64,000 bases of DNA from Puccinellia tenuiflora (Eukaryota; Streptophyta; Magnoliopsida; Poales; Poaceae), in assembly GCA_012064385.1 (NCBI GenBank), contig QRDG01001852.1:1-64000 (forward strand). The letters are read 5' to 3'. The translations under genes were made by a program, and so were the position numbers. The notes under the pieces are model-generated. The model searched no databases and had not been told where the DNA came from. It saw only the letters and a list, made by a program, of their open reading frames with translations. Below, piece by piece: positions 11,383 to 24,400 of the stretch (its first letter is position 1; every line of letters begins with the position of its first letter).

Positions 11383-13109
11383 ATGGCCGGCTCTCGCGCC
11401 GAACGACTCGCTCGCCGGACGGCTAGTGCCGCCACCGCTCCTCCTGTCGGCCGCCCGCGTGGCCGCCCGCATGGGAGTGCTGCTCCGGAGCGCCACGTCG
11501 ACCCCGGGCCCCGCATCGAGCACCCGGAGGACGACGACATCGACCATGCCGAGGATGACCTCAGCGAAGAGGAGGCCTCCTCTCTGCACCCGTCGCAGGA
11601 ACGTGCTGCTTCTTCGCTGGGCCGCCCTGCGCCCAGCCCGGCGACTGCGCTTCTCATGGCGCAGGAGCTGCTGCAGTACCGCCCCACGCCGGAGGCCCAG
11701 GAGGCCTGGCTCAACCGCATCTCCGAGCTCATCGGCGCCGCTCGCGCCGCCGCTCCTGCACCGTCTCGCTCGCTGGTCCTCTCCGCCCTCGCAGGGGACG
11801 TGGCGCACGGCGCGCCTCATGCTCCCGCGATTTCTCCTCGTCACCCCGCGCCCGCTCCCACTCCAGCTCCACCGGCTCCACCGCAGCCTGCTCCTGGGGC
11901 TCCTCCTCGCGGCAACCGCGCCGCGTCGCACGCATCGTCGCCGCACGACTGCCAGATCGTGCAGCGAGCCCCGGAGGACGCACGCGTGAGCATTGAGCGC
12001 AACCAAGATCGCCACAACCGCGCCGTACATGACGTCGCCACCGCAGGGCGCCACCTCCGCGCCACCCTCGCCAACGGCACGGTCACCTACGGCACGACGG
12101 CCGCGTTCACTCGCATCCTCTGTCGCATCGCCTGGCCGGTCAAGTTCCGGCCGGATCTTCCTCTGAGCTACGACGGCAAGAACAACCCCCTGGAGTTCCT
12201 GCAGCTCTACACTCTGGCCATCCAGGCCGCTGGGGGCGACGACAAGGTCATGGCGAACTGGTTCCCCATGGCCCTCAAGGACTCCGCGTCCTCATGGCTC
12301 ACCAACCTCCCCGCCGAGTCCATCAACACCTGGGAGGACCTCTGCCGGTGCTTCGTCGCCAACTTCAAGGGCACGTACGAGCGCGGCCTCAAGTACATCG
12401 ACCTCCGCGCCGTGCATCAGAAGCCTGGCGAGACCCTCCGCAAGTACGTCCAGCGCTTCAGCCAAGTGCGGAACAAAATCCCCAACACCACCGACGCCCA
12501 GGTCATTTCGGCCTTCCAGGCTGGGGTCACGGATGTACGGATGCTCGAGAAGCTTGGCATCCACGACAACATCACCACCGTCGTCAAGCTTTTCGACTTG
12601 GCGGACAAGTGCGCCAAGGCCGAGGAAGCCCGCTTGTTCGTCAAGAACGAGCCAGGGGCCCCGCCGAGGGGTCCAAGAAGAAGAAGAAGTCCACCAAGAA
12701 GCGCAAGACCACTGCGGTCCTTGCGGCTGAACCTGACGCCAAGCAGCCTCGCCAAGCTGCCACTCCAGCCGCAGGACCCGAGAAGGAGGACGATCGCCCT
12801 TTCTGCATCTACCACAACAGGCATTCCCACGCCACCGAGGACTGCTACGACCTCAAGAGGCTTCACGAGGCTCGCGAGGCTCGCAAGGAAAACGGTCGGC
12901 CGCAAGGCCGCGGAGGCCGCGGCGGCCGCGGGGGGCGACGCTGGAACAACAACTATGACGACAACTACCAGCAGAATCCCCAGGCCAACGCTGCCCAGCC
13001 CATGAACGACAACCTCCCTGCCGAGACTCCTGAGGGCTACCAGGTGCCTCGCGGGGCCGCTTGCATCCTTGGCGGGGCTCAGGCCCCCAGCTCCAACCGC
13101 CACTTCTAG
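11383..13109 (+). pseudogene. gag of element D, frameshifted
   Basis: The frame opens at 11383 (MAGSRAERLARRTAS). It has a long Ala/Pro/Arg-rich N-terminal half and then a retrotransposon gag domain at roughly residues 260-430 (WPVKFRPDLPLSYDGKNNP, LKDSASSWLTNLP, FVANFKGTYERGLK). Near 12655 the homology moves to another frame through a Lys-rich stretch, a CIYHNRHSHATEDC cysteine/histidine segment and a Gly/Arg-rich RGGRGGRGGRR tail, ending at a stop at 13107-13109. Gag would form the virus-like particle and bind RNA. The frameshift makes this copy defective unless it is a sequencing error. Confidence 0.85.
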
Positions 13110-13829
13110 CAATTCGTTCGCGAGGTCGCGGCAGCCCTTCCCGGGGTTGAAGCCTCCAGGCCCCTCAAGTGGTCCCAGTGCCCCATCACCTTTGACTCCA
13201 CCGACCACCCCAAGTCCACCTCAACCGTTGGCACCATCCCGCTGGTCTGCACTCCCACCATCAACAACATCGCCGTCTCTAAGACGCTCATTGATGGGGG
13301 TGCAGGCCTCAATGTCATCTCTGTCGAGACATTCGAGAAGCTGCAGGTGCCCTACGAGCGGCTCATGCCCACCAGGCCCTTCTCGGGGGTGACAGAGGGT
13401 CTCACCACCCCTTTGGGGCAGGTGAGGCTCGCCGTCACTTTCGGCACCCAGGCCAACTACCGCACCGAGCTGATCGATTTCGATGTCGCGCACATCGGCC
13501 TGCCCTACAACGCCATCCTCGGCTACCCCGCCCTCGCCAAGTTCATGGCGGTGACCCACCACGCCTACAACCTCATCAAGCTCCCTGGCTCGGGTGGCAC
13601 CATCGTCATCCGCGGCGTGGTCTCGGACGCTTTGTACGCTGCGCAAGCGGCCTACAAGGCTGCCGCGATGGCGTCACCAGCTGATGAGGATGAGGGTCCC
13701 TTGCCGAGGCCCCCCGCCAAGAAGAAGCAGCTTTTCTCTCAGGAGAAGGCCGCGACAAAGCAGGTGCCTCTTGAGGCAAACGGCTCGGGGGCTAGTGTCA
13801 CCATCGGCGCCAACCTGCCTCCCAAATAG
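13110..13829 (+). pseudogene. aspartic protease region of element D pol
   Basis: Same frame as the 3' half of gag, separated from it by one in-frame stop and ending in a second stop (13827-13829). The active-site segment is TLIDGGAGLNVIS, an Asp-Gly-Gly variant of the usual Asp-Thr/Ser-Gly that I associate with Tat-lineage elements. HIGLPYNAILGYPALAKF marks the C-terminal part of the fold. It would mature the polyprotein. Confidence 0.8.
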
Positions 13830-14690
13830 GAAAGCGCGCTCGTCGCCTTCCTCAGGGCAAACTCTGACATGTTCGCATGGACACCGTCAGATATGTCTGG
13901 AGTACCGAGGGAGGTGATCGAGCACCACTTAGCCGTGTGTCCAAACGCATGCCCCGTGAAGCAAAAGGCGCGGCGCCAGTCGCCAGAGAAGCAAGACTTC
14001 ATCATCAAGGAGGTAGAGAAGCCGAAGAAGGCCAGCATCATCAAGGAAGTGGTCCATCCCACTTGGCTCGCCAACGGTGTGGTCGTCCCCAAACACACCA
14101 GAGGGAGCCGCCTCTGCATCGACTTCACCGACCTCAACAAGGCCTGCCCCAAGGACCCCTATCCCCTCCCAAGGATCGACCAGATCATGGACTCCACCGC
14201 CGGTTGCGCGCTCCTCTGTTTTCAGGATGCCTTCTCTGGTTACCACCAGATCAAGATGGCGAACGAGGACGAGGAGAAGACAGCATTTCTCACCCCCTTG
14301 TGGTGTGTTTTGCTACGTCTGCATGCCCTTCGGCCCTGAAGAACGCCGGCGCCACTTTCCAGCGCCTCATGAGGATCGCCTTGGGGGCTAAAATGGGGAA
14401 GAATGCAGAGGCCTACGTCGATGACATCGTCGTCAAGACTCGTGAAGAAAGCACGCTCATCCAGGACCTCGAGGAGACCTTTGCCAACCTGCGCAAGGTC
14501 AACATCAAGCTGAACCCCGCCAAGTGCGTCTTTGGGGTCCCTTCAGGCAAGCTCCTCGGGTTCCTGGTATCCCACCGCGACATCGAGGCCAACCCCGACA
14601 AGATCAAAGCCATAAAGCAGATGCAGCCTCGTCACCTCAAGGACATGCAACGCCTAGCAGGATGTATGGCCAGCCTTGGCTCACCCGACC
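13830..14690 (+). pseudogene. partial reverse transcriptase of element D
   Basis: The early motifs (RLCIDFTDLNKACPKDPYPLP, FQDAFSGYHQI) are in the protease frame. Frameshifts at about 14305 and 14335 lead to a third frame with NAGATFQRLM and the catalytic YVDDIVVKT, then LGFLVSHRDIEANPDKIKAI. Homology stops at LAGCMASL (about 14685), where RNase H should follow. From there the DNA is antisense-ORF sequence, so RNase H and integrase were removed by a deletion. The open frame continuing to 15388 is a chance read-through. Confidence 0.85.
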
Positions 14691-16053
14691 GCGCGCGCGC
14701 GGCTCACCAAGCTTTGGAGAATGCCCTGGCGCTGGCGCGTCATGGACCGGCCAATCTGGCGGTGGTCCCGGGCCAGCTCCGCGAGATCCTCGTCCGGCCC
14801 CACCTGCTGACGGAGCTCGTCCAGGTCTCTCTCCAGGGCGATGGCGTTCCCCTCTGCGCGAGCCTGGGCCTCCCTGGCGACCTCAAGGTAGGAGGTCAAC
14901 CGCTTCTCCTCCTGCTCGAGCGCCTTGATGCGGTCTTGGAACTCTTTGCGCTTCGCCTGGAAGCGGTCCTCCTGCTTCGTGGCCTTCTCGTCATAATCTT
15001 TGGAGAGGCTCTCGTGGATAAGCTGGACCCTAGTGTCGGCCTCATCCTGGATTCTTTTCGTCTTCACCATGAAGTCGGCGTTGGCCTTCTCGTGGCGCTC
15101 CGCATAGGTGGCCTCACTCTGGGCCACCAGGCCCTCGCGCTCCTGCAGCTGCCCCTTGCGGGTGGCCTGGGCCTCCTCGAGCAGCTGGGCCTGCTCCTCG
15201 CGCTGGCGCAACTCCTTCTCGCGGAGGGAGAGCTCTCCCTCGCGTCGCGCCAACTCCGCCTCGCGCGACGCCAGCTGCCCCTCGCGAGCATCCAACAGCT
15301 CGCGGAGCTCCTTCAAGCTGGCCCTTGCGACCTCGGAGTCAGCGGCGAATTTCTGCTCCGCGGCGAATTTCTGCTCCGCGGCCGCTAGCTCATCATGCTT
15401 GGAGGCGGTCTCCACCTTGAGCGCTTCCCTGGCGGCGTCCAGCTCTTCCATCACCTCCTCCGCCTCCCGCTTGACGCTGTCGCGGGTCTCCTTGGCGAAG
15501 CGAAGGGCCTCTTGGCGCTCCACCTGGGCCGCCGCGTCCTGCCGGCGGCACAACTCCACTCTCTCGTGGAGGAGGGCCCAGGCCTCGCCGAGCCTTGTCC
15601 GTTCCTCCGCTAGGGCGTTTTCTTCTTCGGCGAGCTACTCCTCCAGCTCGTCGAGCATCCGCCGCGCCTGGTTGAGGACGACTCGGCGACGAATTGCTTG
15701 GCGCCGCGGCTCCTGCAGCGCCAAGGTCCCCGCACCACTGCTGGGTGCGGAGTCCTTGATCCTTGTCGAGGCGCCCGGAGCCTCCTGCCTCGGGCTCACG
15801 ACCGCCTCTGGTGCGGCCCGGGGGCTCGTAGGGGCGCCTCCCTCGTCGCCCGCTTCAAGTGCCCTCTAGGGGCTGGGCGCCCCCTCGCCCCCAGCTCCGG
15901 CGCTTGTGGACTCCAGAGGCGCCTCTGCCTCCTGCTCCTCAGGGGCGTTCCCTGCCCCTTCCGTGACGGCCGCGTCCGCCACGGCCTCGGGCGCATCGGC
16001 CCCTCTTAAGGGAGCCTCCTCCCCCTCCGGAGGCGGCTCCAAGACGATCTCCT

Positions 16054-16341
16054 CGTCCACCCTCTCCTCCTCCGTCCCGGGCTGGACGGGAGGAGTGGCC
16101 GTCCTAGTGGGCGACGACGGCACCACCTCTTCCATCACCTCCTCCGCGCAGTGCTCCACCACGGGAGGAGTCGCCGCCCGAGCCGAAGACGGCGCCGCCT
16201 CTTCAGTCACCTCCTCCGCGCGGTGCTCCACCACGGGAGGAGTTGCCGCACGAACTGGTGACGGCGCCACCTCTTCGACCACCACCTCCGCGCGGTGCTC
16301 GACCGCGGGAGGAACAGCCACCTGCCGCGGCTCGTCAGCCG
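16054..16341 (-). repeat. tandem 72-bp repeats in the aORF of element D
   Basis: The anchor cctct recurs at 16126, 16198 and 16270, exactly 72 bp apart, with a partial unit before it. It encodes a 24-residue unit of the form ATPPVVEHRAEEVxEExAPS. Confidence 0.75.
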
Positions 16342-16415
16342 CAGGCGTCTCCGCGGCGACGCTGGTGGCCTCTCCAAGCTTGCGGAGCCGCCGCCTCTTT
16401 GGCTCCGCAGGTTGC

Positions 16416-16497
16416 CTGAAAGGGAGACAGGTAGAAGATCCTTCAAGAGGGTTTTCCAGAAGCAAAATGATAAAGGGAAAGAAGAATCAAGGCTTAC
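16416..16497 (-). other. candidate 82-nt intron in the aORF of element D
   Basis: On the minus strand the donor is GACGA/GTAAGCC (first base 16497) and the acceptor is TGTCTCCCTTTCAG/GC (last base 16416) with a strong pyrimidine tract. Unspliced, the frame stops at the donor (MADE-stop). Spliced, it enters the next long frame. Confidence 0.75.
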
Positions 16498-16799
16498 TCG
16501 TCAGCCATCACCCACACCCTTTTCTTCGCCTTGGGCGGTTGGGTGTTGCTTGCTCCGGCCTCCTCCTGAGGCGCCCCTGCCTCCACGCGAGGAGCGCTCC
16601 TCGCGGTCGCGGCTCTCCTATCGTGAATGGCCTTGGAGCGGGGCTCGCAGCGTCCTCCCCCGCCGCTGCTCGTCTCCTCCTCCTCTCCGATGCGTTGGGA
16701 GCGGGCGACGCGGAAGGCACCCTCCTCATCGCTGGAGGAGAGCACCTGGAGGTCCACCTCGGCGGGAGCACTCCTTGAGGAGCCGACAGAGCCTCTCGA

Positions 16800-16907
16800 G
16801 GGGTTGGCGCCTCTTGAAGCCTCCTCTTCGCCAGCGGGGTCGGTGCCCCTCGAGGCCTCATCCTCACCGAAGGGGTCCACGCCTCTCGAGGCCTCCTCCT
16901 TGCCGGA
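16800..16907 (-). repeat. tandem 36-bp repeats in the aORF of element D
   Basis: Three units start at 16800, 16836 and 16872. Each encodes 12 residues of the type GEDEASRGTDPA on the minus strand. Confidence 0.7.
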
Positions 16908-17574
16908 CTCCTCGACCTCCTCCGGCTCCGGAGACTTGTCCATGTACTCCGGCTCCGCCGCCCACGGGTTAGGACGAGGCCCGCGGTGCCCTGCTGGCAC
17001 AATCCCCCACTCGTCGAACACCGCATGCACCGGCGTTGTGCTTCAATGCTCTCCTCGGCAAAGCTGATGAGCGGTCGGGCCTCCTCGTTGGTAGGAGAAG
17101 GGATCTCCGTCGTCGCGAAGAGGACCCCCATGACCTGGCGCAGCACCTCAGGCGTGAAGCCGTCCGAACACAGCCGCATCGCGTCCTCCTTTCTCGTGTA
17201 CCGCCACACCGGCTCGGAGTGCCACTGGAGGGGGGCGATCCGGCGCCTCGTGAAGTCTCTTGCCACCATCTGGCCGGTGACCCCGGCCACGCGGATGCGC
17301 CGGATGCACTCGTACACCATGTCAAGCCTCTGGCCCCTGAAGTCTGCGCTCGCCCAGCGCGCCCACTTCCTCGGGGGGGCCTCGGGCACTTCCAAGAGAG
17401 GGTTTACCCTCTTGGTGTCGACGAAGAGCCACTTCTCGCGGAACTTCTCCACCTTCTTCGTCACCTTGGTGATGGCATTCTCACCGCACCAAGCGATGGG
17501 AATGTAGTTCTCACTCCTGGCGGCGGCGATGCGGAAGGAGACGCAGCCGAGCCGCTCGTCGGGGGCGGTGGTCC

Positions 17575-20500
17575 TGTAGCGATCTGACCCCAGAGCTATA
17601 CAGTGAAACATTGTGCAACCGGTCATGCTACACAATCAAGGGTTACTAGGGTTACCAATCCCAGGCCAAAACACATTGGCAGGCGTGCTCGGAATACATC
17701 ATCGGCACACAACACCTCGATCATGCCATAAGCTCGGACATAGCTTTCACGTATAACAAAGAGACCAAGACTGCGGAACAACTGGCACATCACAGACTCT
17801 ACGACACAAAGATATCATAGTTCAACTCATATAATTGAGAAAGATAGCAAATGACACATCAGAGGTCACTGACCGATCATTACAACAGCGGAAGCAAATT
17901 AAAGTTGTCTAAACAACAAGATCCAAATTATGGCCTAAGAGGCCTATAGATAAACATCCCGTGCCAGCCTGTTCCATGACGTCCCAAGCTGCCACCTGGG
18001 AACCCCAGACTACTCGTCGAAGTCAACGTAGAACCCACCTTCCAGTTCGGTGGCGTCCTCCTCTGAAACAAAATAATAAGCAACAAAGCAAGGCTGAGTA
18101 CGACGTACTCGCAAGAATTAGTAGGGCGATATAGGCCCGATGCTGACGGAGGCTTCAAAGCTATATAAGTAGTTGTTTTGCATAAAGCTAGTTTTTCCTT
18201 CCGAAGACTAGGACTCATGGCATCGTCTAATCAGAAGGTTTTCATAAGGGGATAAGAGGGTAACACTTTTCTCTTCGGTTCACAAGGAACCTACTGTATT
18301 CAGCAACTCCACTTATCTCCACCAAGGCACTCCCTCGAATCTCCCTCGAGGAAATGAACCTTTTAGCACACGTTGATTATGCAACCTCTAGCTGCCATTT
18401 GATTAAAGGTTCAGGTTATCTATGATCTTATCGTCTATTCCCAAGTTGTCCATAACCGCGGACACAGCTTTTTGAAAAGATTAAACCCTGCAGGGGTGTA
18501 CTGTTTTTACCATTGGTACCGTCCGACCCCTTGCCTGATCATTTAGCTCTCTTCCGGGGAAAGCCGGCAGGGCAGGCGCGGTTAAACCTTTACAAAGCAT
18601 GAGACTATCCAAGGGTCATCGTGACGACATGACAAGTTCAGCGCCTATTTCAACACCCTGCCCCATCGCCACTCCTATCACCTCCATCATCATCATCATC
18701 TTCGGCCACACACTCGCAAATGGAAAGCGCAAACTAGAGGACCCTTGGATACGCCTGCACTAATTATTCGGTTAGTAAGGAGCCCATACTCCCACCTTTC
18801 GAAGCACGCTAGTCTTGGTTCAAGAGGTAAAGAACTCGCACCTAGGGGCCAGAACGAGACAAAACACCATCCCCGATGGCAACTCATCCCAGCCTTCTTA
18901 GCAATTATTTATCAACACAAGTCTCCACCAATGTCCGAACATTCCATTCACTTCGCAATTATGGAAATAATCAACGGACAACTCTAGCATTCGACTAAGC
19001 ATGGCTAAGCATATCTAAGCATGACATACAACAGATATGATTTATCTCAGGCCAACACTTCAATCTATGGTTCATAGGTGGTGAAACAGATAATGGTTCA
19101 GGGAACATGCAATTGATAGGATATTATATACACTGACCAAACTTGTCACCAGAATCGAATGCATAATATGGTGGATAAAATACTTGGGTAATATGAGATA
19201 TGCCAAGAAGGTTAGGTTACCTCTTGCCTTGCTGGTAGTACTGGTCGCGCTGGTTGTCAAGGTATTGTGGTGGAACCTCGACTCCAAAATCTACCGAAAC
19301 ACAAACAATACAAGAAAGGAATAAATAACACGAATACAAGGTTCAATGCACAATCATGATGATATGGACATATTATGCATTGAAAAGGTATTGGGCATGT
19401 CCCACAAGTTAAATGGAACCCCTAAATTAAATATCACAATTAACGGGTTAAAACTCCATCTTTAACTTAGTGATTTGCGTTATTTATCAAAACGTCCAGT
19501 ACTGAAATATGGGTCCTAAATGCATGAAAATGACATTATTAGATAGGACTTGTTCCACTGATCATTTTGGTATATCATTTGCAATTTTTGAGTTAATATT
19601 CAACAAGTTATGATATTTCCAACATTTGATTTAATTCTGCCATTTATTGATTTTCGTGTAAACAGCACCAAAATTAAATCTACAAGTCTCTCAAAGGTCA
19701 TATTCTTGCATCTTATTACTTACTGAACATTTTGAGATATTAAACACAATTTTTGAGTAAACCAAACTCAAGTTATGGATTTTCTAAACTTGGAATTAAA
19801 TCTGCCATTTTAATAAATTTTGTTAAACAGCAATTTAAATGTTCATTATGGCATGGAAAATGGAACTAGCATTTAGATGGTGTTTTCCTGAACATTTTGA
19901 GAGCTTAACCATAATTTTTGGACAATTATTCATAAAGTTATGGATTTTATAAATTCCACTTATATTCTGCCATTTTAGTATTCAGAAAATAAAGGCAATT
20001 TATTTTGACAAATTAAATTAACCAATGGTACTAACAGATAGACATTTTATTGCTGAGCATTTTGACATATTATTTGCAATTTTTGGACAAGTGGTTCATA
20101 AGTTATGCCAATTCAAAGTTCATATTAATTTTCAGCCATTTTAACATTTTCCAGAAATTGGGGGCCGACGTTTTGTACCCGGGCCGTGCTAGCCCGTGAG
20201 ACGGACGGGTGGGGCAGCAGACATGCGGGCAGGCCACGTCAGCCAGCAGCCCACCCGCAGGTTTGACTGGCGCGGGGACGCCAGGACCGGCGCGAGCGCG
20301 CGGTGGCCGGCGGCGAGGACGTGGACGCATTCGTCGATTTCAGCGCGCTCGGTGGCTAGCAAACGGGTGCACCCGACGTGCCTAACTTCGGCGAACCAGG
20401 AGGAGGCGGCGCCGCCGGTTCTAGGTCACCGGAGTGGCTACGACGGCGACGGACGGCGGACGGCCGACGGTGGCTACGGTCGATCTAATGCCCTAGGGGG

Positions 20501-21443
20501 AGAGGAGGGAGGCAGAGATGTCCAGTAGGACCGTAGGCTCACCCTGAGCTCGCATGTGTGCTCGTCGGTGAAGAGGGAGGGCTGCAACGGCGACGATTGA
20601 GCTCGGCGACCGTCGGTCGGAGGCGGAGGAGACGGAGATGCACGCGTCGATCTCGGGCTCCCGAGCTCGATTGCCTGGGGGAGGAGGAAGAAGAGGACGA
20701 GGCGGTTCTCCTGGTGCAGTTCGATCTGCTCCTGGCGGTCTCCAACGTCGGCGGCGAGCGGCGGCACACGGCTAGGGTTCGGGCATCGCGGCGGCCAATG
20801 CTAGGGTTGCTGCAGGGGGAGAAAAAGGAGGGGAGGAGAGGCAGGTGGTCGAGGGGGTCCTCTTTACCCTCCATGGGGGGCCAGGGGAGCAAGGGGGCGC
20901 GGTGGAGGCCGTGGTGGGGCGGCCATGGCGCCAGGGTTCTCCCTGTCGCCACAGTGAGGAAGGAGCTGACAGTGGGGACCCACTGTCAGTGTTTTATTCT
21001 TTTTCCCTTTTCTTTAATTCCAGCAAGTTTAGGCATTTATTTGAGGCCCTTAAATACTTTTAAAAATTCTGGAAAAATTCACAGAGCCAATATATAATAT
21101 TTGGAACCTGTGATAAAAATTGCAACCCATTTGGAAAACATTTCATGTGGTAACATTTCAGAATTTTCTCTCTTGCATTTTAGGGTTTTATCCAAATATT
21201 TGCATTTGCCATTGCATTAAATTTGGCAACAATTATATTTGTTGTTGTAAGAACTTCCTGGACAAATATGACAATTTGATTTGAGAGTTTGTTCAACATT
21301 CACACTATCATAGTTGGTTTCTCAATTGTTGCCTCCTTATTATTTCATGTGAAGCAATTTGAATCAGGATGCCATGATGCAAATGAGATGCAAAAGTGAA
21401 AATTTTACTCATATTTTCAGGGTCCAAAAGTGGGGCTGTTACA
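17575..21443 (-). repeat. 3' LTR of element E
   Basis: TGTA...TACA ends, 3869 bp. It matches 26574-30382. The main difference is about 60 bp present here (near 18100-18170) and absent from the other LTR. It contains a small CAT-type microsatellite (18680-18700), the 165-bp array (19558-20217) and a GC-rich segment (20160-20960). Confidence 0.93.
19558..20217 (-). repeat. array of four degenerate 165-bp units in the 3' LTR of E
   Basis: The anchor ctgaNcattttg recurs at 19558, 19723, 19888 and 20053, exactly 165 bp apart. Each unit then has (c)aatttttg, aagttatg and (c)tgccatttta at corresponding positions. Unit sequences are quite diverged from one another, so the array is old, yet the spacing is intact. 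Confidence 0.85.
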
Positions 21444-21460
21444 ACTCTATCCCCCTTACA
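21444..21460 (-). promoter_or_regulatory. PPT of element E
   Basis: The minus strand reads gtaagggggatagagt immediately before the LTR start TGTAACAGCCCC. Confidence 0.8.
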
Positions 21461-21479
21461 GGAATCTCGTCCCGAGATT

Positions 21480-24400
21480 CTAGGCTTGAGTGAAGAAGGC
21501 GGGGTATTCCTGACGAAGACTAGCTTCACGCTCCCAGGTTGCTTCTTCTTCAGAATGGTTCGACCACTGGATTTTGAGGAACTTGATGGATTTGTTACGA
21601 GTCTTCCTTTCTGCTTCATCCAAGATGCGGACAGGATGCTCACGGTAAGTCAGATCTTCCTGAATGTCCAACTCTTCATGATTGACCCCACGAATAGGAT
21701 CTTTGAAGCAACGACGGAGTTGAGAGACGTGGAACACATCATGCACATCCGGGAAATTTTCTGGAAGCTCTAGTTGATAGGAGAGATCACCTCGCTTACC
21801 CAGGACAGTGAAAGGACCAACAAAGCGAGGTGCCAGTTTTCCCTTGATCCCGAAACGACGAACGCCTCGGAGGGGAGAGACTCGAAGATAGGCTTTGTCA
21901 CCAATTTCATAGTGAACCTCCTGATGATGTTTATCGTAGTAGCTCTTCTGCCTGGATTGAGCAATCTTCAGATTGGCTCGAATGACACGGACTTTCTCTT
22001 CAGCCTCATTGATCACATCAGGACCGAAGAGTGACCTCTCTCCGGTTTCAGACCAATTGAGAGGTGTTCGGCATTTTCTCCCATAAAGGACCTCAAAGGG
22101 AGCCATTTGCAAACTGGCTTGGTAGCTATTATTGTAGGAGAACTCGGCGAAGGGGAGATACTTTTCCCAACCCTTGCCAAAGGATATAACACAAGCCCGA
22201 AGCATATCTTCCAGAACTTGGTTCACCCTTTCAGTTTGGCCATCGGTTTGAGGGTGATAGGCGGTGCTGAAGTTGAGGCGGGTTCCCAGAGCCTCTTGGA
22301 AGCTTTGCCAGAATTTGGACACAAACAGACTACCACGGTCTGAGATAATCCGCAGTGGAACCCCATGCAAAGGAACAATACGGGCCATATACAAGTCAGC
22401 AAGTTGGCTTGCTCGAATATCATCACGGACCGGGAGGAAATGGGCGACCTTTGACAAACGGTCGATGATGACCCAGATAGCATTATTTCCCTTTTGAGAC
22501 CTGGGAAATCCAGTAATGAAGTCCATACCAACTTCATCCCACTTCCATTCGGGAATGGCTATAGGGCGGAGAGTACCAGCTGGCCTTTGATGTTCAGCCT
22601 TAACTCGGCGACAGACGTCGCATTCAGCGACATACTCGGCAATCTCGCGCTTCATGCAAGACCACCAGAATTGAGGGCGAAGATCTTGGTACATCTTGGT
22701 GCTACCCGGATGAATAGAGATGGGTGACTCGTGAGCTTCGGAGAGGATCAACTCCTTTGTATTCCCACTCTTGGGCACCACCAGACGGGTACCAAAGTAG
22801 ACGACACCATTGTCATCAACCGAGAAACATTTGGCTTTACCATTGGCTATCTTCTCCTTGATCTCGAGGATTTCAGCATCATTTTGCTGGGCGGCCTTGA
22901 TATCATCCTCAAGGGTGGACTGGATTTCTAAGTTGGCCAAGTATCCGGAGGGAACAATCTCCAGATTCAGACGTGCGAATTCTTCATGAAGAGCAGGTTG
23001 AGCTCGCTCAACCATTAGGGTATTGCAATAAGACTTGCGGCTCAAGGCATCAGCCACGACGTTGGCTTTGCCAGGCTGATAGTTGAGGGTCACATCATAG
23101 TCCTTGATTAACTCCAACCATCTTCTCTGTCGAAGGTTCAGATCCGGTTGAGTGAAAAGGTACTTCAGACTCTGATGGTCAGAAAAGATCTCGCAACGGT
23201 TACCCAACAGGTAGGGCCTCCATTGCTTTAGAGCATGAACCACAGCAGCAAGCTCTAGATCATGAGTAGGGTAGTTTTGCTCATGTGGTTTGAGTTGACG
23301 GGAAGCATAGGCGACAACATGTCCTTCTTGCATCAATACACAGCCCAAGCCTTGGAGGGATGCATCACAATAGACGACAAAGTCTTTGTCGGTGTCTGGA
23401 AGGACAAGTACAGGAGTGGTCGTGAGTTTGACTTTTAGGGTTTGGAAGCTCTCTTCAGCCTTGTCCGTCCAGACAAACTTCTTGTCTTTCTTGAGAAGGT
23501 CGGTCAGAGCTTTGGCTATCTTGGAGAAACCTTCGATGAATCGGCGGTAGTAACCCGCTAACCCAAGGAAGCTGCGGATGTCTTTGACAGACTTCGGGGT
23601 AGGCCAATCCAGAATCGACTGAATCTTGTCAGGTATAACGGACACTCCGTAAGCTGACACCACATGACCTAGGAAGACGAGTTCCTTTAGCCAGAACTCA
23701 CACTTGGAGAACTTAGCGTAGAGGCGATGTTCGCGGAGCTTGGTCAGAACTAGGCGAAGATGCTCATCATGCTCTTCGTCGGTTTTGGAATAGACGAGGA
23801 TATCATCAATGTAGATGATGACGAACTTGTCAAGATACTCGTGGAAGATCGAGTTCATTAGCCTCATGAAGGTAGCTGGAGCATTGGTGAGGCCAAATGA
23901 CATGATGGTATACTCATACAACCCATAACGGGTAGTGAATGCCGTTTTAGGAATATCCTCCTTCCTGATTTTGATCTGATGGTAGCCTGACCGCAGATCC
24001 ATCTTGGAGAACACAGTTGCACCCGCTAACTGATCGAAGAGATCATTCATTCGAGGGATAGGATATTTGTTTTTGATGGTCACCGCATTCAGAGGGCGGT
24101 AATCAACAACCAGACGAGGAACATTGGTATCCCTCTTCTTGACAAAGATGACGGGGCAACCCCAGGGGGAACTACTAGGCCGAATGAATTCCTTTTCCAA
24201 TAGTTCATCTAGTTGCTTCTTCAGTTCAGTCAACTCTTCTGTCGGCATTCGGTACGGCCTCTTGGAAATCGGGGCAGTCCCGGGAACCAGTTCAATAACA
24301 AACTCAACAGTTCGATCTGGCGGCATGCCAGGCAATTCTTCAGGAAAGACGTCGGGAAAGTCACACACCACACCTATCTCATGCATTTCAGGCGGGTTGA

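Larger units (their letters stand above)
14690..17574 (-). pseudogene. antisense accessory ORF (aORF) of element D, middle and C-terminal part
   Basis: Reading from 17574 leftward: the end of the N-terminal domain (VTKKVEKFREKWLFVDTKR, IRRIRVAGVTGQMVARDF); an acidic and Ser-rich segment with 36-bp repeats (16800-16907); a basic end KAKKRVWVMAD at the intron donor; after the intron a Pro/Val/Glu-rich segment with 72-bp repeats; then a long coiled coil of Glu/Arg/Ala/Leu heptads (15559-14700) truncated at the deletion joint. Frameshifts occur near 17025 and around 15600-15860. The N-terminal end lies beyond E at 30383-30813. The function is unknown. Confidence 0.75.

Noticed and set aside
11341..12054. 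Minus-strand 237-codon frame opposite gag of D
   Set aside because: Composition is Arg/Gly-rich mirror of the GC-rich gag frame, with no motif; antisense shadow.
13877..15388. 503-codon plus-strand frame through the end of D's RT
   Set aside because: Only the part about 14335-14685 is reverse transcriptase. The rest is a shadow across another strand's ORF, produced by the deletion joint.
20558..21097. 179-codon frames in E's LTRs (also 29498-30037)
   Set aside because: They lie in the GC-rich segment of a non-coding LTR, lack known motifs, and differ between the two LTRs by small frame-changing indels.
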